DNA of 64,000 bases from Marinobacter vulgaris (GTDB lineage Bacteria; Pseudomonadota; Gammaproteobacteria; Pseudomonadales; Oleiphilaceae): positions 62,001-126,000 of the forward strand of contig NZ_QFWX01000001.1 of the NCBI RefSeq assembly GCF_003344045.1. Direction: 5' to 3'. Each line of letters starts with the position of its first letter. Within the stretch, counting starts at the first letter, position 1. The translations under genes were made by a program, and so were the position numbers. The notes below the pieces were generated by a model that did no database searches, was not told where the DNA came from, and saw only the letters and a program-made list of their open reading frames with translations. Below are positions 45,944 to 55,603 of this stretch, piece by piece.

Positions 45944-47044
45944 TCAGTCCAGGTCCATCGGGTCGTTGCTGTCGTCCAGCTCCGGCACAAAATGTTCCTC
46001 GACAACGCTTTCAGGCACGTCTGCCACGGTCCTGAACGACCATTGCGGGGCGTTGTCCTTTTCGATCAGTCGGGCCCTGATGCCTTCCCGCAAGTCCGGA
46101 CGCCGGGTGCACCGGCTGGCCATGGTCAGTTCCATCCTGAAGGTGTCCTTGAGGGACATCTGCTGGGCCTTCTTGAGCTGGGTCCAGACCAGCCAGGCGG
46201 TGACCGGGCAGCCACCGCGCAGGTTGTCCATGCAGCGTTGCCACCACTCACTCCCGATATCGGCGGATAAAAGGCTGTCAACGATATCCGGTAATTCGTC
46301 ACCGGCACTGAACCTGGCGATACTCTGCTCATGGCGGGCCAGGTCACTCTCCGGCAACGCCCGGTAATCCGGATGTTCCAGTTGTTTGACCAGGCGGAAC
46401 AGGCGGTTGTCGTCGGCAGCAGCTTCGCCGGTCCAGCGCTCGTCCTGAAGGCGGGCAACCAGGGCGTCAGCCTGCTGCGGGAGTATCGCCATGTCGGCAA
46501 GGCCCACCCGCAAAGCGTCAGTGGCATTCAAGCGGGCACCGGTCAGCCCCATGAAAAGTCCGAGCCGGCCGGGCAGCCGGTTGAGAAACCAGCTGGCGCC
46601 CACATCGGGAAACAGGCCGATGGTGATCTCGGGCATGGCCATGCTGACGTCCGGTGTGATCAATCGATAGCGGGAAGCGGAGAGAATCCCCAGGCCACCG
46701 CCCATCACGGCACCGTGGGCAAGGGTGATGACCGGTTTCGGAAAACGGTGGATGGTGTAATCCAGACGGTACTCACGTGCGAAATAATCCGCTGCGGAGG
46801 AGCTATCCCCTGGTTCGGACAGTGCCCCGTAAAGCTCGCGAATATCCCCGCCGGCACAGAATGCGCGGCCCGCTCCCCGGAAAATAACCATGCAGATATG
46901 GCTGGCCCCCGCCCACTGATCCAGCGTAGTCTGGATCTCGTCAATCATTGCACCCGAAAGTGCATTCAGGCTTTCGGGAGCGTCCAGGATTATCTGGCCA
47001 ATGGCGCCTTCCCGGCATTCAAATTCCTGGATCTGAATGGGCAT
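45944..47044 (-). CDS. enoyl-CoA hydratase/isomerase family, 3-hydroxyisobutyryl-CoA hydrolase-like
   Basis: A 366-residue crotonase-fold protein. The oxyanion-hole segments are [11 protein letters not shown] and [39 protein letters not shown] is the segment typical of 3-hydroxyisobutyryl-CoA hydrolases (valine breakdown), and the length fits that subgroup better than simple hydratases (about 260). No other valine-pathway gene is near, so substrate is inferred. GGAGAAG is six bases from its ATG. Confidence 0.85.
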   Translation of the reverse strand: MPIQIQEFECREGAIGQIILDAPESLNALSGAMIDEIQTTLDQWAGASHICMVIFRGAGRAFCAGGDIRELYGALSEPGDSSSAADYFAREYRLDYTIHRFPKPVITLAHGAVMGGGLGILSASRYRLITPDVSMAMPEITIGLFPDVGASWFLNRLPGRLGLFMGLTGARLNATDALRVGLADMAILPQQADALVARLQDERWTGEAAADDNRLFRLVKQLEHPDYRALPESDLARHEQSIARFSAGDELPDIVDSLLSADIGSEWWQRCMDNLRGGCPVTAWLVWTQLKKAQQMSLKDTFRMELTMASRCTRRPDLREGIRARLIEKDNAPQWSFRTVADVPESVVEEHFVPELDDSNDPMDLD

Positions 47045-47060
47045 GTTCGCTTCTCCGCTG

Positions 47061-47097
47061 AGATACGTTGACGTGAATGGCGTGATGCGACGTATCT
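47061..47097. repeat. 8-bp inverted repeat between the hydrolase and cytochrome c genes
   Basis: AGATACGT (47061-47068) and ACGTATCT (47090-47097) are perfect arms with a 21-base spacer, so their centres are about three helical turns apart. The site is 17-53 bases upstream of the leftward hydrolase gene and in the divergent promoter region, which suits an operator. Confidence 0.4.
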
Positions 47098-47137
47098 GTA
47101 TCCACGCACCTGCACAGGGCGCATTGATTTATCGCAT

Positions 47138-47165
47138 TTGTGCTTTATTCCGTCTGTGCTATAAG
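47138..47165 (+). promoter_or_regulatory. candidate sigma-70 promoter of cytochrome c
   Basis: TTGTGC (47138-47143) and TATAAG (47160-47165) with a 16-base spacer resemble -35 and -10 boxes, leaving a leader of about 57 bases before the cytochrome gene. The -35 match is weak. Confidence 0.4.
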
Positions 47166-47228
47166 TCTGTGCATATTTCACCCTTCAGATGTCTGTCGGG
47201 TTCCAAAAACGATGAGAGGGTAAAACCA

Positions 47229-47564
47229 ATGAATCTTAAATACCACACCATTGCTGTTCTGTTCACGCTGGGCACCGTTGTCCCTGCGGTTGCCACCGCT
47301 GCGGATGCCGAGGCCGGCAAGGCCAAGGCCGCTGTTTGTGCCGCCTGCCATGGCAAGAATGGCATTGCAGCCATTCCCGGCTATCCCAACCTGGCGGGAC
47401 AGAACGAGCAGTACCTCGTATCCGCACTCAAGGCCTACAAGAACAAGCAGCGCAGCGGTGGCCAGGCTGCGGTCATGCAGGGCCAGGCCATGGGCCTGAG
47501 TGATGACGATATCGCCAACCTGGCGGCATACTACTCCAGCCTGCCGGCCGATGGCGGCAAGTAA
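47229..47564 (+). CDS. small c-type cytochrome (cytochrome c553/c4-like)
   Basis: A 111-residue periplasmic monohaem cytochrome: signal peptide ending near ATA|AD (residues 19-22), CAACH haem site at about 37-41, [12 protein letters not shown], and a distal methionine ligand in the [15 protein letters not shown] region. Such proteins carry electrons between respiratory complexes. It could in principle accept electrons from arsenite oxidase, but it lies 9 kb away and has no linkage. ATG 47229 is chosen for the signal peptide and AGAGGG; the open frame further upstream is not coding. Confidence 0.9.
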   Translation: MNLKYHTIAVLFTLGTVVPAVATAADAEAGKAKAAVCAACHGKNGIAAIPGYPNLAGQNEQYLVSALKAYKNKQRSGGQAAVMQGQAMGLSDDDIANLAAYYSSLPADGGK

Positions 47565-47588
47565 GGACGTTCAGCAGTCGGGAGCAGC

Positions 47589-48971
47589 CTAGGCCGCTCC
47601 ACTGACAATCCGGTAGCTGGGTTCGTAGGCGCTCGAACCCGGCAGCTTCATCCGGTTCTGCGCCACAAACTCCTTCAGCATTGCTCCCAGCGGCGCAAGC
47701 AGCGCAGGGTCTCCCGCAATCTCGAAGGGGCCCCGCTCCTCTACCTGACGTATACCACTCTCCTTCACATTGCCGGCAACAATGCCGCTGAACGCCTTGC
47801 GCAGGTTGGCCGCGACCAGGTGTGCCGGCTGATCACGATGCAATTCCAGTGCCCGCATGCTCTCGTGGGTGGGGTCGAAGGGTAGCTGAAACACGGGATC
47901 AATTTTCAGCATCCAGTTGAAGTAGTAGGCGTCCTGCATAGCACGACGGAAAGTCTCCACCTCTTTCATGCCCTGCTTCATGGTGCGCGCGACCCTGGCC
48001 GGATCGTCAATAATGATTTCGTACTTGCTGGCGGCTTCATCGCCCAGGGCGTTGCGGATGAACTGGTCGATCATCTCGAAGTATTCAGCGTTTTCCGGCT
48101 GACCGGTAAATACCACCGGGAATGGCAGGTCGGCATTGTCCGGGTGCAGCAGGATGCCCAGCAGGTAGAGGATTTCCTCGGCAGTACCAACGCCCCCGGG
48201 GAATACGATCACGCCGTGGCCGGTGCGGACGAAGGCCTCCAGGCGCTTCTCGATGTCCGGCATAATGACCAGTTCGTTCACAATGGGATTCGGCGCCTCG
48301 GCACCAATGATGCCGGGCTCCGTCAGGCCGATATAGCGTCCGTTTTTCACCCGCTGTTTGGCGTGGCCAATGGTGGCGCCCTTCATCGGGCCCTTCATGG
48401 CGCCGGGGCCGCAACCGGTGCAGATGCTCAGTGCCCGCAGTCCCAGTTGATGGCCCACTTCCTTGCTGTACTGATATTCACGTTCGTTGATGGAGTGGCC
48501 GCCCCAGCACACCACCAGGTCGGGATGGCGCCCGGCCTGAAGCACGCGGGCATTGCGCAGAATGTGGAAAATCAGGTTGGTAATACCCTCGGGGTCGTCC
48601 CGGCGAAGCCCAGACGCGGACTGGGGGATAGAATAGGAATAGATAATATCCCGCAATACGGAAAACAGGTGTTCGCGGATAGCGCGTAACATCTGGCCGT
48701 CTACAAACGCGTGGGCAGGAGCGTTGACCAACTCCAGCTTTAGGCCCCGCGGCTGGGGTACCAGGCGCACATCGAAGTCTGCATGGGCCTCCATCAGGGC
48801 TTTACAGTCATCGGTTTCGATACCGGTGTTGAGCACCGCCAGGGCGCACTGGCGGAACAGCCGGTAAAGCCCGCCTTCGCTTTTGTCCTTCAGGCGGTTG
48901 ACTTCAAAAGTGGACAGGATTTCCAGGCTGCCCTCGGGGGAAACGAGGGCATTGATGGTGGATTCGGTCAT
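47589..48971 (-). CDS. ppnN: pyrimidine/purine nucleotide 5'-monophosphate nucleosidase
   Basis: A 460-residue homologue of E. coli PpnN (YgdH), which cleaves nucleotide monophosphates to ribose 5-phosphate and free base and is regulated by (p)ppGpp. An N-terminal domain (SPEGSLEILSTFEV, LKLELVNAPAHAFVDG) precedes the LOG-type core with GGHSINEREY, GCGPGAMKGPMKGA and FPGGVGTAEEILYL. ATG 48971 is preferred to the open-frame ATG at 49103 because the family begins here and AGGAG precedes it. Confidence 0.92.
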   Translation of the reverse strand: MTESTINALVSPEGSLEILSTFEVNRLKDKSEGGLYRLFRQCALAVLNTGIETDDCKALMEAHADFDVRLVPQPRGLKLELVNAPAHAFVDGQMLRAIREHLFSVLRDIIYSYSIPQSASGLRRDDPEGITNLIFHILRNARVLQAGRHPDLVVCWGGHSINEREYQYSKEVGHQLGLRALSICTGCGPGAMKGPMKGATIGHAKQRVKNGRYIGLTEPGIIGAEAPNPIVNELVIMPDIEKRLEAFVRTGHGVIVFPGGVGTAEEILYLLGILLHPDNADLPFPVVFTGQPENAEYFEMIDQFIRNALGDEAASKYEIIIDDPARVARTMKQGMKEVETFRRAMQDAYYFNWMLKIDPVFQLPFDPTHESMRALELHRDQPAHLVAANLRKAFSGIVAGNVKESGIRQVEERGPFEIAGDPALLAPLGAMLKEFVAQNRMKLPGSSAYEPSYRIVSGAA

Positions 48972-49134
48972 GAACGGTGAAACTCCTGAATGTTCCGCTG
49001 GCGCCTTGGCATGGGGACGGCACCTTTCTATCTGATTATAACCAGCTTCGGGAATGCCTGATTTTGAGGCATGCAGTGAAACCGTTACACTAAGCACTTT
49101 CACGTGATTACGCTACCCGACAGACGTCCGATTT

Positions 49135-50589
49135 ATGAAACTTCTTATTCGTCCTGCCCCCGAAGTGGCCATCAAGAGCAAGCCCGTTCGCCGGCAGCAG
49201 ATGCGGCACCTGCGCCAGAATATACGCAAGCTGCTCACACGCCTTGATAACGATATCCATGTCGAGGGCGCCTGGGATCGGGTCGATGTGGAGGTTCCGG
49301 AAAGTCCTGGCCTGGCGGGTGCGGTCGTCGACGAACTCCGGCGTGTCCCGGGCATTTCGACCATCCAGGAAATCGGTGTTTTCCCCTGGGTGAATATGGA
49401 AGACGTGGCGGAAAAAGCGGTTGCCGCATTTGCAGAGCGTATCCGTGGCAAAACCTTTGCGGTACGGGTCCGTCGTCACGGCGACCACCCTTTCCGCTCC
49501 ATTGACGTCGAGCGCCTCGTGGGTACCGCGCTGGTCGATGCCTCGGCGCCAAAGGGCGTTGACCTGGACAAGCCTGAGGTCGAGGTGCGTATCGAGATCC
49601 AGGACCATGATTTTCACATCGCCCACTGCAAACATCGCGGTGCCGGCGGTTATCCTCTCGGGGCGGTAGAGACCGTTATGACGCTGATTTCGGGGGGATA
49701 CGACTCCTCCGTGGCCGCCTATCTGATGATGCGCCGCGGCTTGCGCTCCCATTTCCTGTTTTTCAGGCTGGGTGGCCCGGCCCATGAGGTAGGTGTCCGC
49801 CAGGTCGTTCACCATATCTGGCAACGCTACGGCGCGTCCCATGGTGCCAAATTCATTTCCGTACCCTTCGAGGGTGTCGTGGAAGAAATCATGCGCTCGG
49901 TCAACCAGCGTCACTGGGGCGTTGTTCTCAAACGCCAGATGCTGAAGGCGGCCTCGGACATTGCGGCTATCAACAACGCCTCCGGCCTGGTGACCGGAGA
50001 CGCGGTGGCCCAGGTATCGAGCCAGACGCTGTCAAATCTCAATGTGGTAGACCGTGCCAGCAAAGCCGTGGTACTCCGGCCGCTGATTGCCATGGACAAA
50101 GAGGCCATTATCAACATTGCCAGACAAATCGGTACCGAACCCTTTGCCCGTAACATGCCCGAGTATTGTGGTGTTATTTCCCGCAAGCCGGCAACCCGTG
50201 CCCGGCTCCATCGTGTTGAGGAAGATGAGGCCAGTATGGACGCACAGGTGCTGGCGCAGGCCGTTGCAGATCGCCAGGACACTCCGGTCAACCGCTTGCT
50301 GGAAAGCACGCACACACCGGAAGAAGTGGAGCTGGTGCACACGCCGGACGTGAACGATATCATTATCGATGTGCGCCATCCTTCGGAGGGCGAGCAGTCA
50401 CCGCTGCAGCTTGCCAGCAACCGGGTGGTGGAAATTCCGTTCTACGAGCTGAGCGAACGCATCCGGTCACTGCCGGCTGACGGCCAGTACCTGCTGTACT
50501 GCGACCGGGGCACCATGAGCCGGATGCACGCCTGCCACCTCAAAGCCGAGGGCCACACCAATATCGGGGTGTACGCCCCCGTCCATTGA
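49135..50589 (+). CDS. thiI: tRNA uracil 4-sulfurtransferase ThiI
   Basis: A 484-residue enzyme that makes 4-thiouridine at position 8 of tRNA and supplies sulfur for thiamine synthesis. It has a THUMP domain, the PP-loop pyrophosphatase motif ISGGYDSS (about 185-192) and a C-terminal rhodanese domain with the persulfide cysteine (C456) in YLLYCDRGTMS. The presence of the rhodanese domain makes it the full E. coli-type enzyme. It is divergent from ppnN and its stop is four bases from the convergent deacetylase gene. Confidence 0.96.
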   Translation: MKLLIRPAPEVAIKSKPVRRQQMRHLRQNIRKLLTRLDNDIHVEGAWDRVDVEVPESPGLAGAVVDELRRVPGISTIQEIGVFPWVNMEDVAEKAVAAFAERIRGKTFAVRVRRHGDHPFRSIDVERLVGTALVDASAPKGVDLDKPEVEVRIEIQDHDFHIAHCKHRGAGGYPLGAVETVMTLISGGYDSSVAAYLMMRRGLRSHFLFFRLGGPAHEVGVRQVVHHIWQRYGASHGAKFISVPFEGVVEEIMRSVNQRHWGVVLKRQMLKAASDIAAINNASGLVTGDAVAQVSSQTLSNLNVVDRASKAVVLRPLIAMDKEAIINIARQIGTEPFARNMPEYCGVISRKPATRARLHRVEEDEASMDAQVLAQAVADRQDTPVNRLLESTHTPEEVELVHTPDVNDIIIDVRHPSEGEQSPLQLASNRVVEIPFYELSERIRSLPADGQYLLYCDRGTMSRMHACHLKAEGHTNIGVYAPVH

Positions 50590-50593
50590 GTTC

Positions 50594-51607
50594 CTACCCC
50601 TGCAGTCCCTTGAAGAACTGCTGCACGTTCTCGCTCAGGGTTTCCAGGTCATAACCGCCTTCCTGCACAACCAGTGTCGGCAGGCCAGTCTGACGAATGT
50701 GGCTGGCCAGGCGACAGAAACCTTCCGAGGATACCGATACCTTGGCCTGGGGGTCGTTGTGATAGATGTCGAACCCTAGCGGCAGTATCAGCGCGTCTGG
50801 CTGGTACAGGCGAACGGCGGCCAGCGCCTCGTCAAGCTTGGCGAAGAAGTCTTCTTCTGAGGAGCCGTGGGGCATGGGCAGATTGATGTTGTAACCATAA
50901 CCCTCACCTTCGCCGCGCTCATCCTCGTAGCCGCTGACCACGGGGTAGAAGTTGGTGGGGTCACCGTGAATCGAGACATAGAGAACGTCGCTACGGTCGT
51001 AGAAGATTTCCTGGATGCCCTGGCCGTGGTGCATGTCGGTGTCCAGGATGGCGATCCTGGGGAAGCGGGCTTTCATGTGCTCGGCGGCAATGGCGGCATT
51101 GTTGAGGTAACAGAACCCGCCCGCCGCGTCTTTGCGGGCGTGGTGTCCCGGTGGTCGACAGACAGCGTAGGAGGTGCGGTCGCCGGCAATCAGGGCATCG
51201 GCGGCACCGAGAGCGGTCTGGGCGGACCAGTAGGCAGCCTCCCAGGTGTTTGCACCGATCGGGCAGCTGCCATCGGCCTGGTAGCGACCCGCTTCAGCAA
51301 GGATACCCTTGAGGGCATTGGGTGAACGCACAAAGACGTTCGACATCACTTCGTCGCCCCAGTCTCCCATTTCCGACCAGCGGCGGTGGGCAGACTCCAG
51401 AAAGCGCAGATAGCCGAGGTCATGGACCTTTGCAATCGCCCCGGCACCCTGGTCTGCCGGCTGCAGCACCTGGATGTCCATGACTTTCAGCCCCTCCAGC
51501 ATTTGCCCCGTGCGATCCGGGACTTCCTGAGGTTGGCGCATCTGTCCACGGGTGAAGTAAGTTTTGGGAAGATGCTGATCCTGTGAGGGATGAAAAAACG
51601 CCTTCAT
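50594..51607 (-). CDS. histone deacetylase-family (acetylpolyamine) amidohydrolase
   Basis: A 337-residue zinc-dependent deacetylase of the class II HDAC/acetylpolyamine amidohydrolase group. The catalytic pair is in RPPGHHARKD, zinc ligands are in ILDTDMHHGQG and the late aspartate in LPLGFDIYHND, and VQEGGYDLE closes the site. Likely substrates are acetylated polyamines. It is divergent from gabD, so a polyamine/GABA pathway link is plausible. ATG 51607 follows AGGAGACC; an upstream start at 51631 is less likely. Confidence 0.87.
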   Translation of the reverse strand: MKAFFHPSQDQHLPKTYFTRGQMRQPQEVPDRTGQMLEGLKVMDIQVLQPADQGAGAIAKVHDLGYLRFLESAHRRWSEMGDWGDEVMSNVFVRSPNALKGILAEAGRYQADGSCPIGANTWEAAYWSAQTALGAADALIAGDRTSYAVCRPPGHHARKDAAGGFCYLNNAAIAAEHMKARFPRIAILDTDMHHGQGIQEIFYDRSDVLYVSIHGDPTNFYPVVSGYEDERGEGEGYGYNINLPMPHGSSEEDFFAKLDEALAAVRLYQPDALILPLGFDIYHNDPQAKVSVSSEGFCRLASHIRQTGLPTLVVQEGGYDLETLSENVQQFFKGLQG

Positions 51608-51656
51608 GTTCCGGTCTCCTGATAATGACATGCTTCGAGTATAGGCCTGCGCAGGT

Positions 51657-51674
51657 AATGGTCAAAACACCATT
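51657..51674. repeat. inverted repeat in the deacetylase/gabD divergent region
   Basis: AATGGT (51657-51662) and ACCATT (51669-51674) flank CAAAAC. It is the only clear dyad in the 159-base divergent region and could be an operator controlling both genes. Confidence 0.35.
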
Positions 51675-51766
51675 GTCTGACTTTACAGTAGCGGTTTCTG
51701 CATCCACTATGAGAGACATATTAAACTGACGCAAACACGAATTTGTACATACGAAAAGGAGTCGAG

Positions 51767-53218
51767 ATGATCGAGTCACCACTGCTTCCCAAGTTGACCG
51801 GCTACATCGGTGGTCGCTGGTCTGATTCGCCGGACGGTAACACCTTCGATGTTTATAACCCGGCCACGGGTGAGGTGGTTGCCAGCGTCGCATCGATGTC
51901 TGAAAGCGAGGTGCAGAACGCAGTTGAGGCCGGCAAGTCTGCGCTCCGCCTGACCAGCCCCTACAGCATTGAAACCCGGCGCAAGTGGCTGGAAGATATC
52001 CGCGATGCTCTCAAGGCCAATAAAGAAGAAGTGGGCCGCATTCTGTGCCTGGAGCACGGCAAGCCGCTCCAGGAAGCGCAGGGTGAAGTTGACTACGCTG
52101 CCGGCTTTTTTGATTACTGCTCCAAGCATATCCAGGCGCTCGACGCCCACACGCTGACCGAGAAACCCAAGGACTGTACCTGGACCGTGCATTATCGCCC
52201 CATTGGCGTGGCCGGCCTGATTACACCCTGGAACTTTCCGATTGGCATGATTGCCAAGAAACTGTCTGCGGCCCTCGCGGCAGGCTGCCCTTCAGTGATC
52301 AAGCCGGCCAGCGAAACACCGCTGACGATGATTGCCCTGTTCACCCTGATGGACAAGCACACGGATATTCCCGATGGCATGGTCAACCTGGTGATGGGCA
52401 AGGCCAGCGTGATTGGCAAGGTGCTCTGTGAAAGCCCGGATGTCCCCATGCTCAGCTTTACCGGCTCCACGGAAGTGGGTCGCAAGCTGATTCTGGACAC
52501 TGCCGACCAGGTCAAGAAGCTGGCCCTGGAACTGGGTGGTAACGCACCATTTATTGTCTTCGACGATGCCGATCTGGACGCGGCTGCCGATAACCTCATT
52601 GCCAACAAGTTCCGGGGCGGCGGACAGACCTGTGTCTGTGCCAACCGGATATTCATCCATGAGAAGGTGGCGGATGCCTTCGGTGAGAAACTCGCTGACC
52701 GGGTGAACAAGATGACCGTGGGTGATGGCATCAACGGCGATGTCGACCTGGGTCCGCTGATCAACAAGGCCGGCTTCGACAAAGTCAAACGCCATCTAGA
52801 GGATGCGCTCGAGAAGGGCGCTGGCCTGGTGGCGGGCAAGCAGCCGAAGGAGCTCGGCGATGGGCTGTTCTTCCCGCCAACGGTTATCACCGGGGTGAAC
52901 CGGGATATGGAGTGCTACCGTGAGGAAACCTTTGGCCCGCTGGTGCCCATGGCCCTGTTCCGCACTGAAGAGGAAGTCATTGAAGCCGGCAACGACACCG
53001 AGTTTGGTCTCGCTTCCTATGTCTTTACCGCCGACGCGGAGCGCGCCCAGCGGGTGGCCGCCGGGCTGCGGTTTGGTCATGTTGGCTGGAATACGGGCAC
53101 AGGCCCCACTCCGGAAGCGCCTTTCGGTGGCATGAAGGCCTCCGGTATCGGCCGCGAGGGTGGTCTTGAAGGCCTGTTCGAGTTTGTTGAAGCGCAAACA
53201 GTGCCCAGAGGCTTCTAA
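51767..53218 (+). CDS. gabD: NAD(P)-dependent succinate-semialdehyde dehydrogenase
   Basis: A 483-residue aldehyde dehydrogenase that most resembles GabD, oxidising succinate semialdehyde from GABA or polyamine breakdown to succinate. The general base is in LELGGNAPFIVF (E254), the catalytic cysteine is in GGGQTCVCANR (about 288-290, two cysteines as in redox-sensitive GabD proteins), and TPWNFPIGMI is the usual cofactor segment. ATG 51767 has AAAAGGA. Substrate assignment is by family and by the neighbouring polyamine deacetylase; glutarate semialdehyde is an alternative. Confidence 0.88.
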   Translation: MIESPLLPKLTGYIGGRWSDSPDGNTFDVYNPATGEVVASVASMSESEVQNAVEAGKSALRLTSPYSIETRRKWLEDIRDALKANKEEVGRILCLEHGKPLQEAQGEVDYAAGFFDYCSKHIQALDAHTLTEKPKDCTWTVHYRPIGVAGLITPWNFPIGMIAKKLSAALAAGCPSVIKPASETPLTMIALFTLMDKHTDIPDGMVNLVMGKASVIGKVLCESPDVPMLSFTGSTEVGRKLILDTADQVKKLALELGGNAPFIVFDDADLDAAADNLIANKFRGGGQTCVCANRIFIHEKVADAFGEKLADRVNKMTVGDGINGDVDLGPLINKAGFDKVKRHLEDALEKGAGLVAGKQPKELGDGLFFPPTVITGVNRDMECYREETFGPLVPMALFRTEEEVIEAGNDTEFGLASYVFTADAERAQRVAAGLRFGHVGWNTGTGPTPEAPFGGMKASGIGREGGLEGLFEFVEAQTVPRGF

Positions 53219-53364
53219 CAGATAGGTGTCCACAACAAAGCGATAAGCGCGAGGGCGGGCCCATGCTCAGCACATGCTGCGAGCAGAGGTTCGCCCGGTT
53301 GCGTCTTCCACCCTCCCCGAAAAAATGGGCTGACACAGGCCCGACAGAAATCCCCGTTTTCTCC

Positions 53365-53373
53365 TGTTATAAT
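53365..53373 (+). promoter_or_regulatory. extended -10 promoter of uvrD
   Basis: A consensus TATAAT (53368-53373) is preceded by TG one base away, forming an extended -10 element, 39 bases before the uvrD start. No good -35 is present, as allowed for this promoter class, and no LexA-type CTGT-N8-ACAG box overlaps it. Confidence 0.6.
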
Positions 53374-53412
53374 CCTAACCCTGTTCATTTAACCAGTAGC
53401 GACCGAATCTTT

Positions 53413-55578
53413 ATGGATGTCTCCCACATTATTGACGCCCTCAATGACGCCCAGCGCGAGGCAGTCACCGCCCAGAACGACCATCTGCTGGTGCTGGCTG
53501 GTGCGGGCAGTGGCAAGACGCGGGTGCTGGTTCATCGGATTGCCTGGCTGATGCAGGTGGACAAGGTGCCGCCAACGGGCATTCTGGCGGTGACCTTTAC
53601 CAACAAGGCGGCCAAGGAGATGCGGTATCGCATCGAGCAGATGATGGATATTCCGGCCCGTGGCCTGTGGTTTGGCACTTTTCACGGCATTGCCCACCGG
53701 CTGTTGCGGGCTCATTACAAGGATGCCGGCCTGCCGGAGAATTTCCAGGTGCTCGACAGCGATGACCAACTGCGCCTGATCAAGCGGGTGATGCGGGAAC
53801 TGCAGATCGACGAAAGCCGCTGGCCGCCAAAGCAGGCCCAGTGGTTCATCAATGGCCAGAAAGACGAAGGCCTGAGAGCGGAACATATCCAGGAAAATCC
53901 CGGCGATCATTTCACATCCACGATGCTGACGGTTTACCGCCAGTACGAGAAATTGTGCAACCTGGGCGGTCTGGTGGATTTCGGCGAGCTGTTGCTGCGC
54001 TCCCATGAACTGTGGCTGCATCGCCCCGAGCTGCTGAGCCATTACCAGAGCCGCTTCCAGCAGATTCTGGTGGATGAGTTCCAGGACACCAACGCCATCC
54101 AGTACGCCTGGTTGCAGATTCTGGCGGGCAACCGGGTACCGATGACAGTCGTGGGGGACGACGACCAGTCGATTTATGGCTGGCGCGGCGCCAGGGTCGA
54201 AAATATCCAGCAGTATCAGCGGGACTTTCCCAATGCCCGGCTGGTGAGGCTGGAGCAGAACTACCGCTCCACCCAGCTGATCCTGAAAGCGGCCAACGCG
54301 GTGATTGCCAACAACCAGGGCCGACTGGGCAAGGAGCTCTGGACCGATGGCCCCGACGGTGAACCGATCAGTCTCTACGCCGCATTCAACGAGCAGGACG
54401 AGGCCAACTACATCGCCGATACCATCAGCAGCTGGGTCAGCGAAGGCAACCTGCGCAGTGAGTCGGCTATTCTGTACCGGTCCAACGCCCAGTCCCGGGT
54501 GCTGGAGGAATCCCTGATCCGCCAGGGCATTCCTTATCGGGTCTACGGCGGGCTGCGATTCTACGATCGCCAGGAAATCCGCAATGCCATCGCCTACCTG
54601 CGTCTTGTGCACTATCGCCGGGATGACGCGGCGTTTGAGCGGGTGGTGAACATTCCCGCCCGGGGTATTGGCGCCAAGAGCCTGGCCGACTTACGGGCGT
54701 TTGCCACCGAACGCAGCATCTCCCTGTGGGAATCCGCCGAGCGGCTACTGGAAGCGGGCCAGGTGAAGGGCCGCGCCAAGACCGGCCTGCAATCGTTCAT
54801 GGGCATTATCGGAAGCCTGACGGATATGGTGGATGACGCCTCCCTGCATGGGCTGATGAAGAAAACCCTGGAGCTGAGTGGCCTGAGGGATTACCACGCT
54901 AACGAAAAGGGCGAAAAAGGCCAGGCGCGGGCAGAGAACCTGGACGAACTGGTGAATGCCCTGTCGGACTTCGAAGCAGAGGAGGGCGTTGATCCGCTGT
55001 CGGAGTTCATCGCCCAGGCAGCGCTGGACGCCGGCGAGGCCCAGGCAGAGGTCAATGAAGACTGTGTCCAGCTGATGACCCTGCACTCCGCAAAGGGCCT
55101 TGAATTTCCACTGGTGTTCCTGGCCGGCGTGGAGGAAGGCCTGTTCCCCCACAGCATGTCTCTGGAAGAGCCGGGACGCATGGAAGAGGAGCGTCGTCTG
55201 GCCTACGTGGGTATTACGCGGGCGATGAAAAAGCTGGTGCTTACTTACGCGGAATCCCGCCGTTTGTATGGCCAGGAAAAATTCCACGCACTGTCCCGTT
55301 TCGTTCGTGAAATCCCCGGTGACTGCATTCAGGAAGTACGGCTACGCAATACCGTCAGCCGCCCGGCCATGGTGTCGCGCCCCAATGAAGGCCTGTTCGA
55401 CGCCGGCCCCATGGAACAGGCTGGCTTCAGCCTGGGGCAGCGGGTACGCCATCCCAAGTTTGGTGAGGGTATCGTGCTGAACAGCGAGGGTAGCGGCCAC
55501 CATACCCGGGTGCAGGTGAATTTTGATGAGGGTGCCAAGTGGCTGGTGTTGGCTTATGCGCCTCTGGAAGCCTGCTGA
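53413..55578 (+). CDS. uvrD: DNA helicase II
   Basis: A 721-residue UvrD, one residue longer than E. coli UvrD (720), acting in mismatch and nucleotide excision repair. Walker A is AGAGSGKT (about 30-37); DEFQDTN, GDDDQSIYGWRGA, LHSAKGLEFP and YVGITRAMKKL are the later helicase motifs. The C-terminus carries the RHPKFGEGIVL segment (UvrD Tudor-like domain that contacts RNA polymerase and UvrB). The frame is open from 53263, but ATG 53413 is the family start. Identification is firm. Confidence 0.95.
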   Translation: MDVSHIIDALNDAQREAVTAQNDHLLVLAGAGSGKTRVLVHRIAWLMQVDKVPPTGILAVTFTNKAAKEMRYRIEQMMDIPARGLWFGTFHGIAHRLLRAHYKDAGLPENFQVLDSDDQLRLIKRVMRELQIDESRWPPKQAQWFINGQKDEGLRAEHIQENPGDHFTSTMLTVYRQYEKLCNLGGLVDFGELLLRSHELWLHRPELLSHYQSRFQQILVDEFQDTNAIQYAWLQILAGNRVPMTVVGDDDQSIYGWRGARVENIQQYQRDFPNARLVRLEQNYRSTQLILKAANAVIANNQGRLGKELWTDGPDGEPISLYAAFNEQDEANYIADTISSWVSEGNLRSESAILYRSNAQSRVLEESLIRQGIPYRVYGGLRFYDRQEIRNAIAYLRLVHYRRDDAAFERVVNIPARGIGAKSLADLRAFATERSISLWESAERLLEAGQVKGRAKTGLQSFMGIIGSLTDMVDDASLHGLMKKTLELSGLRDYHANEKGEKGQARAENLDELVNALSDFEAEEGVDPLSEFIAQAALDAGEAQAEVNEDCVQLMTLHSAKGLEFPLVFLAGVEEGLFPHSMSLEEPGRMEEERRLAYVGITRAMKKLVLTYAESRRLYGQEKFHALSRFVREIPGDCIQEVRLRNTVSRPAMVSRPNEGLFDAGPMEQAGFSLGQRVRHPKFGEGIVLNSEGSGHHTRVQVNFDEGAKWLVLAYAPLEAC

Positions 55579-55603
55579 TACCTGCTTCCACCAGACCCAA
55601 AAC

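Noticed and set aside
53389-54612. Minus-strand frame (407 codons)
   Set aside because: It is antisense to uvrD and has no domain or ribosome-binding site.
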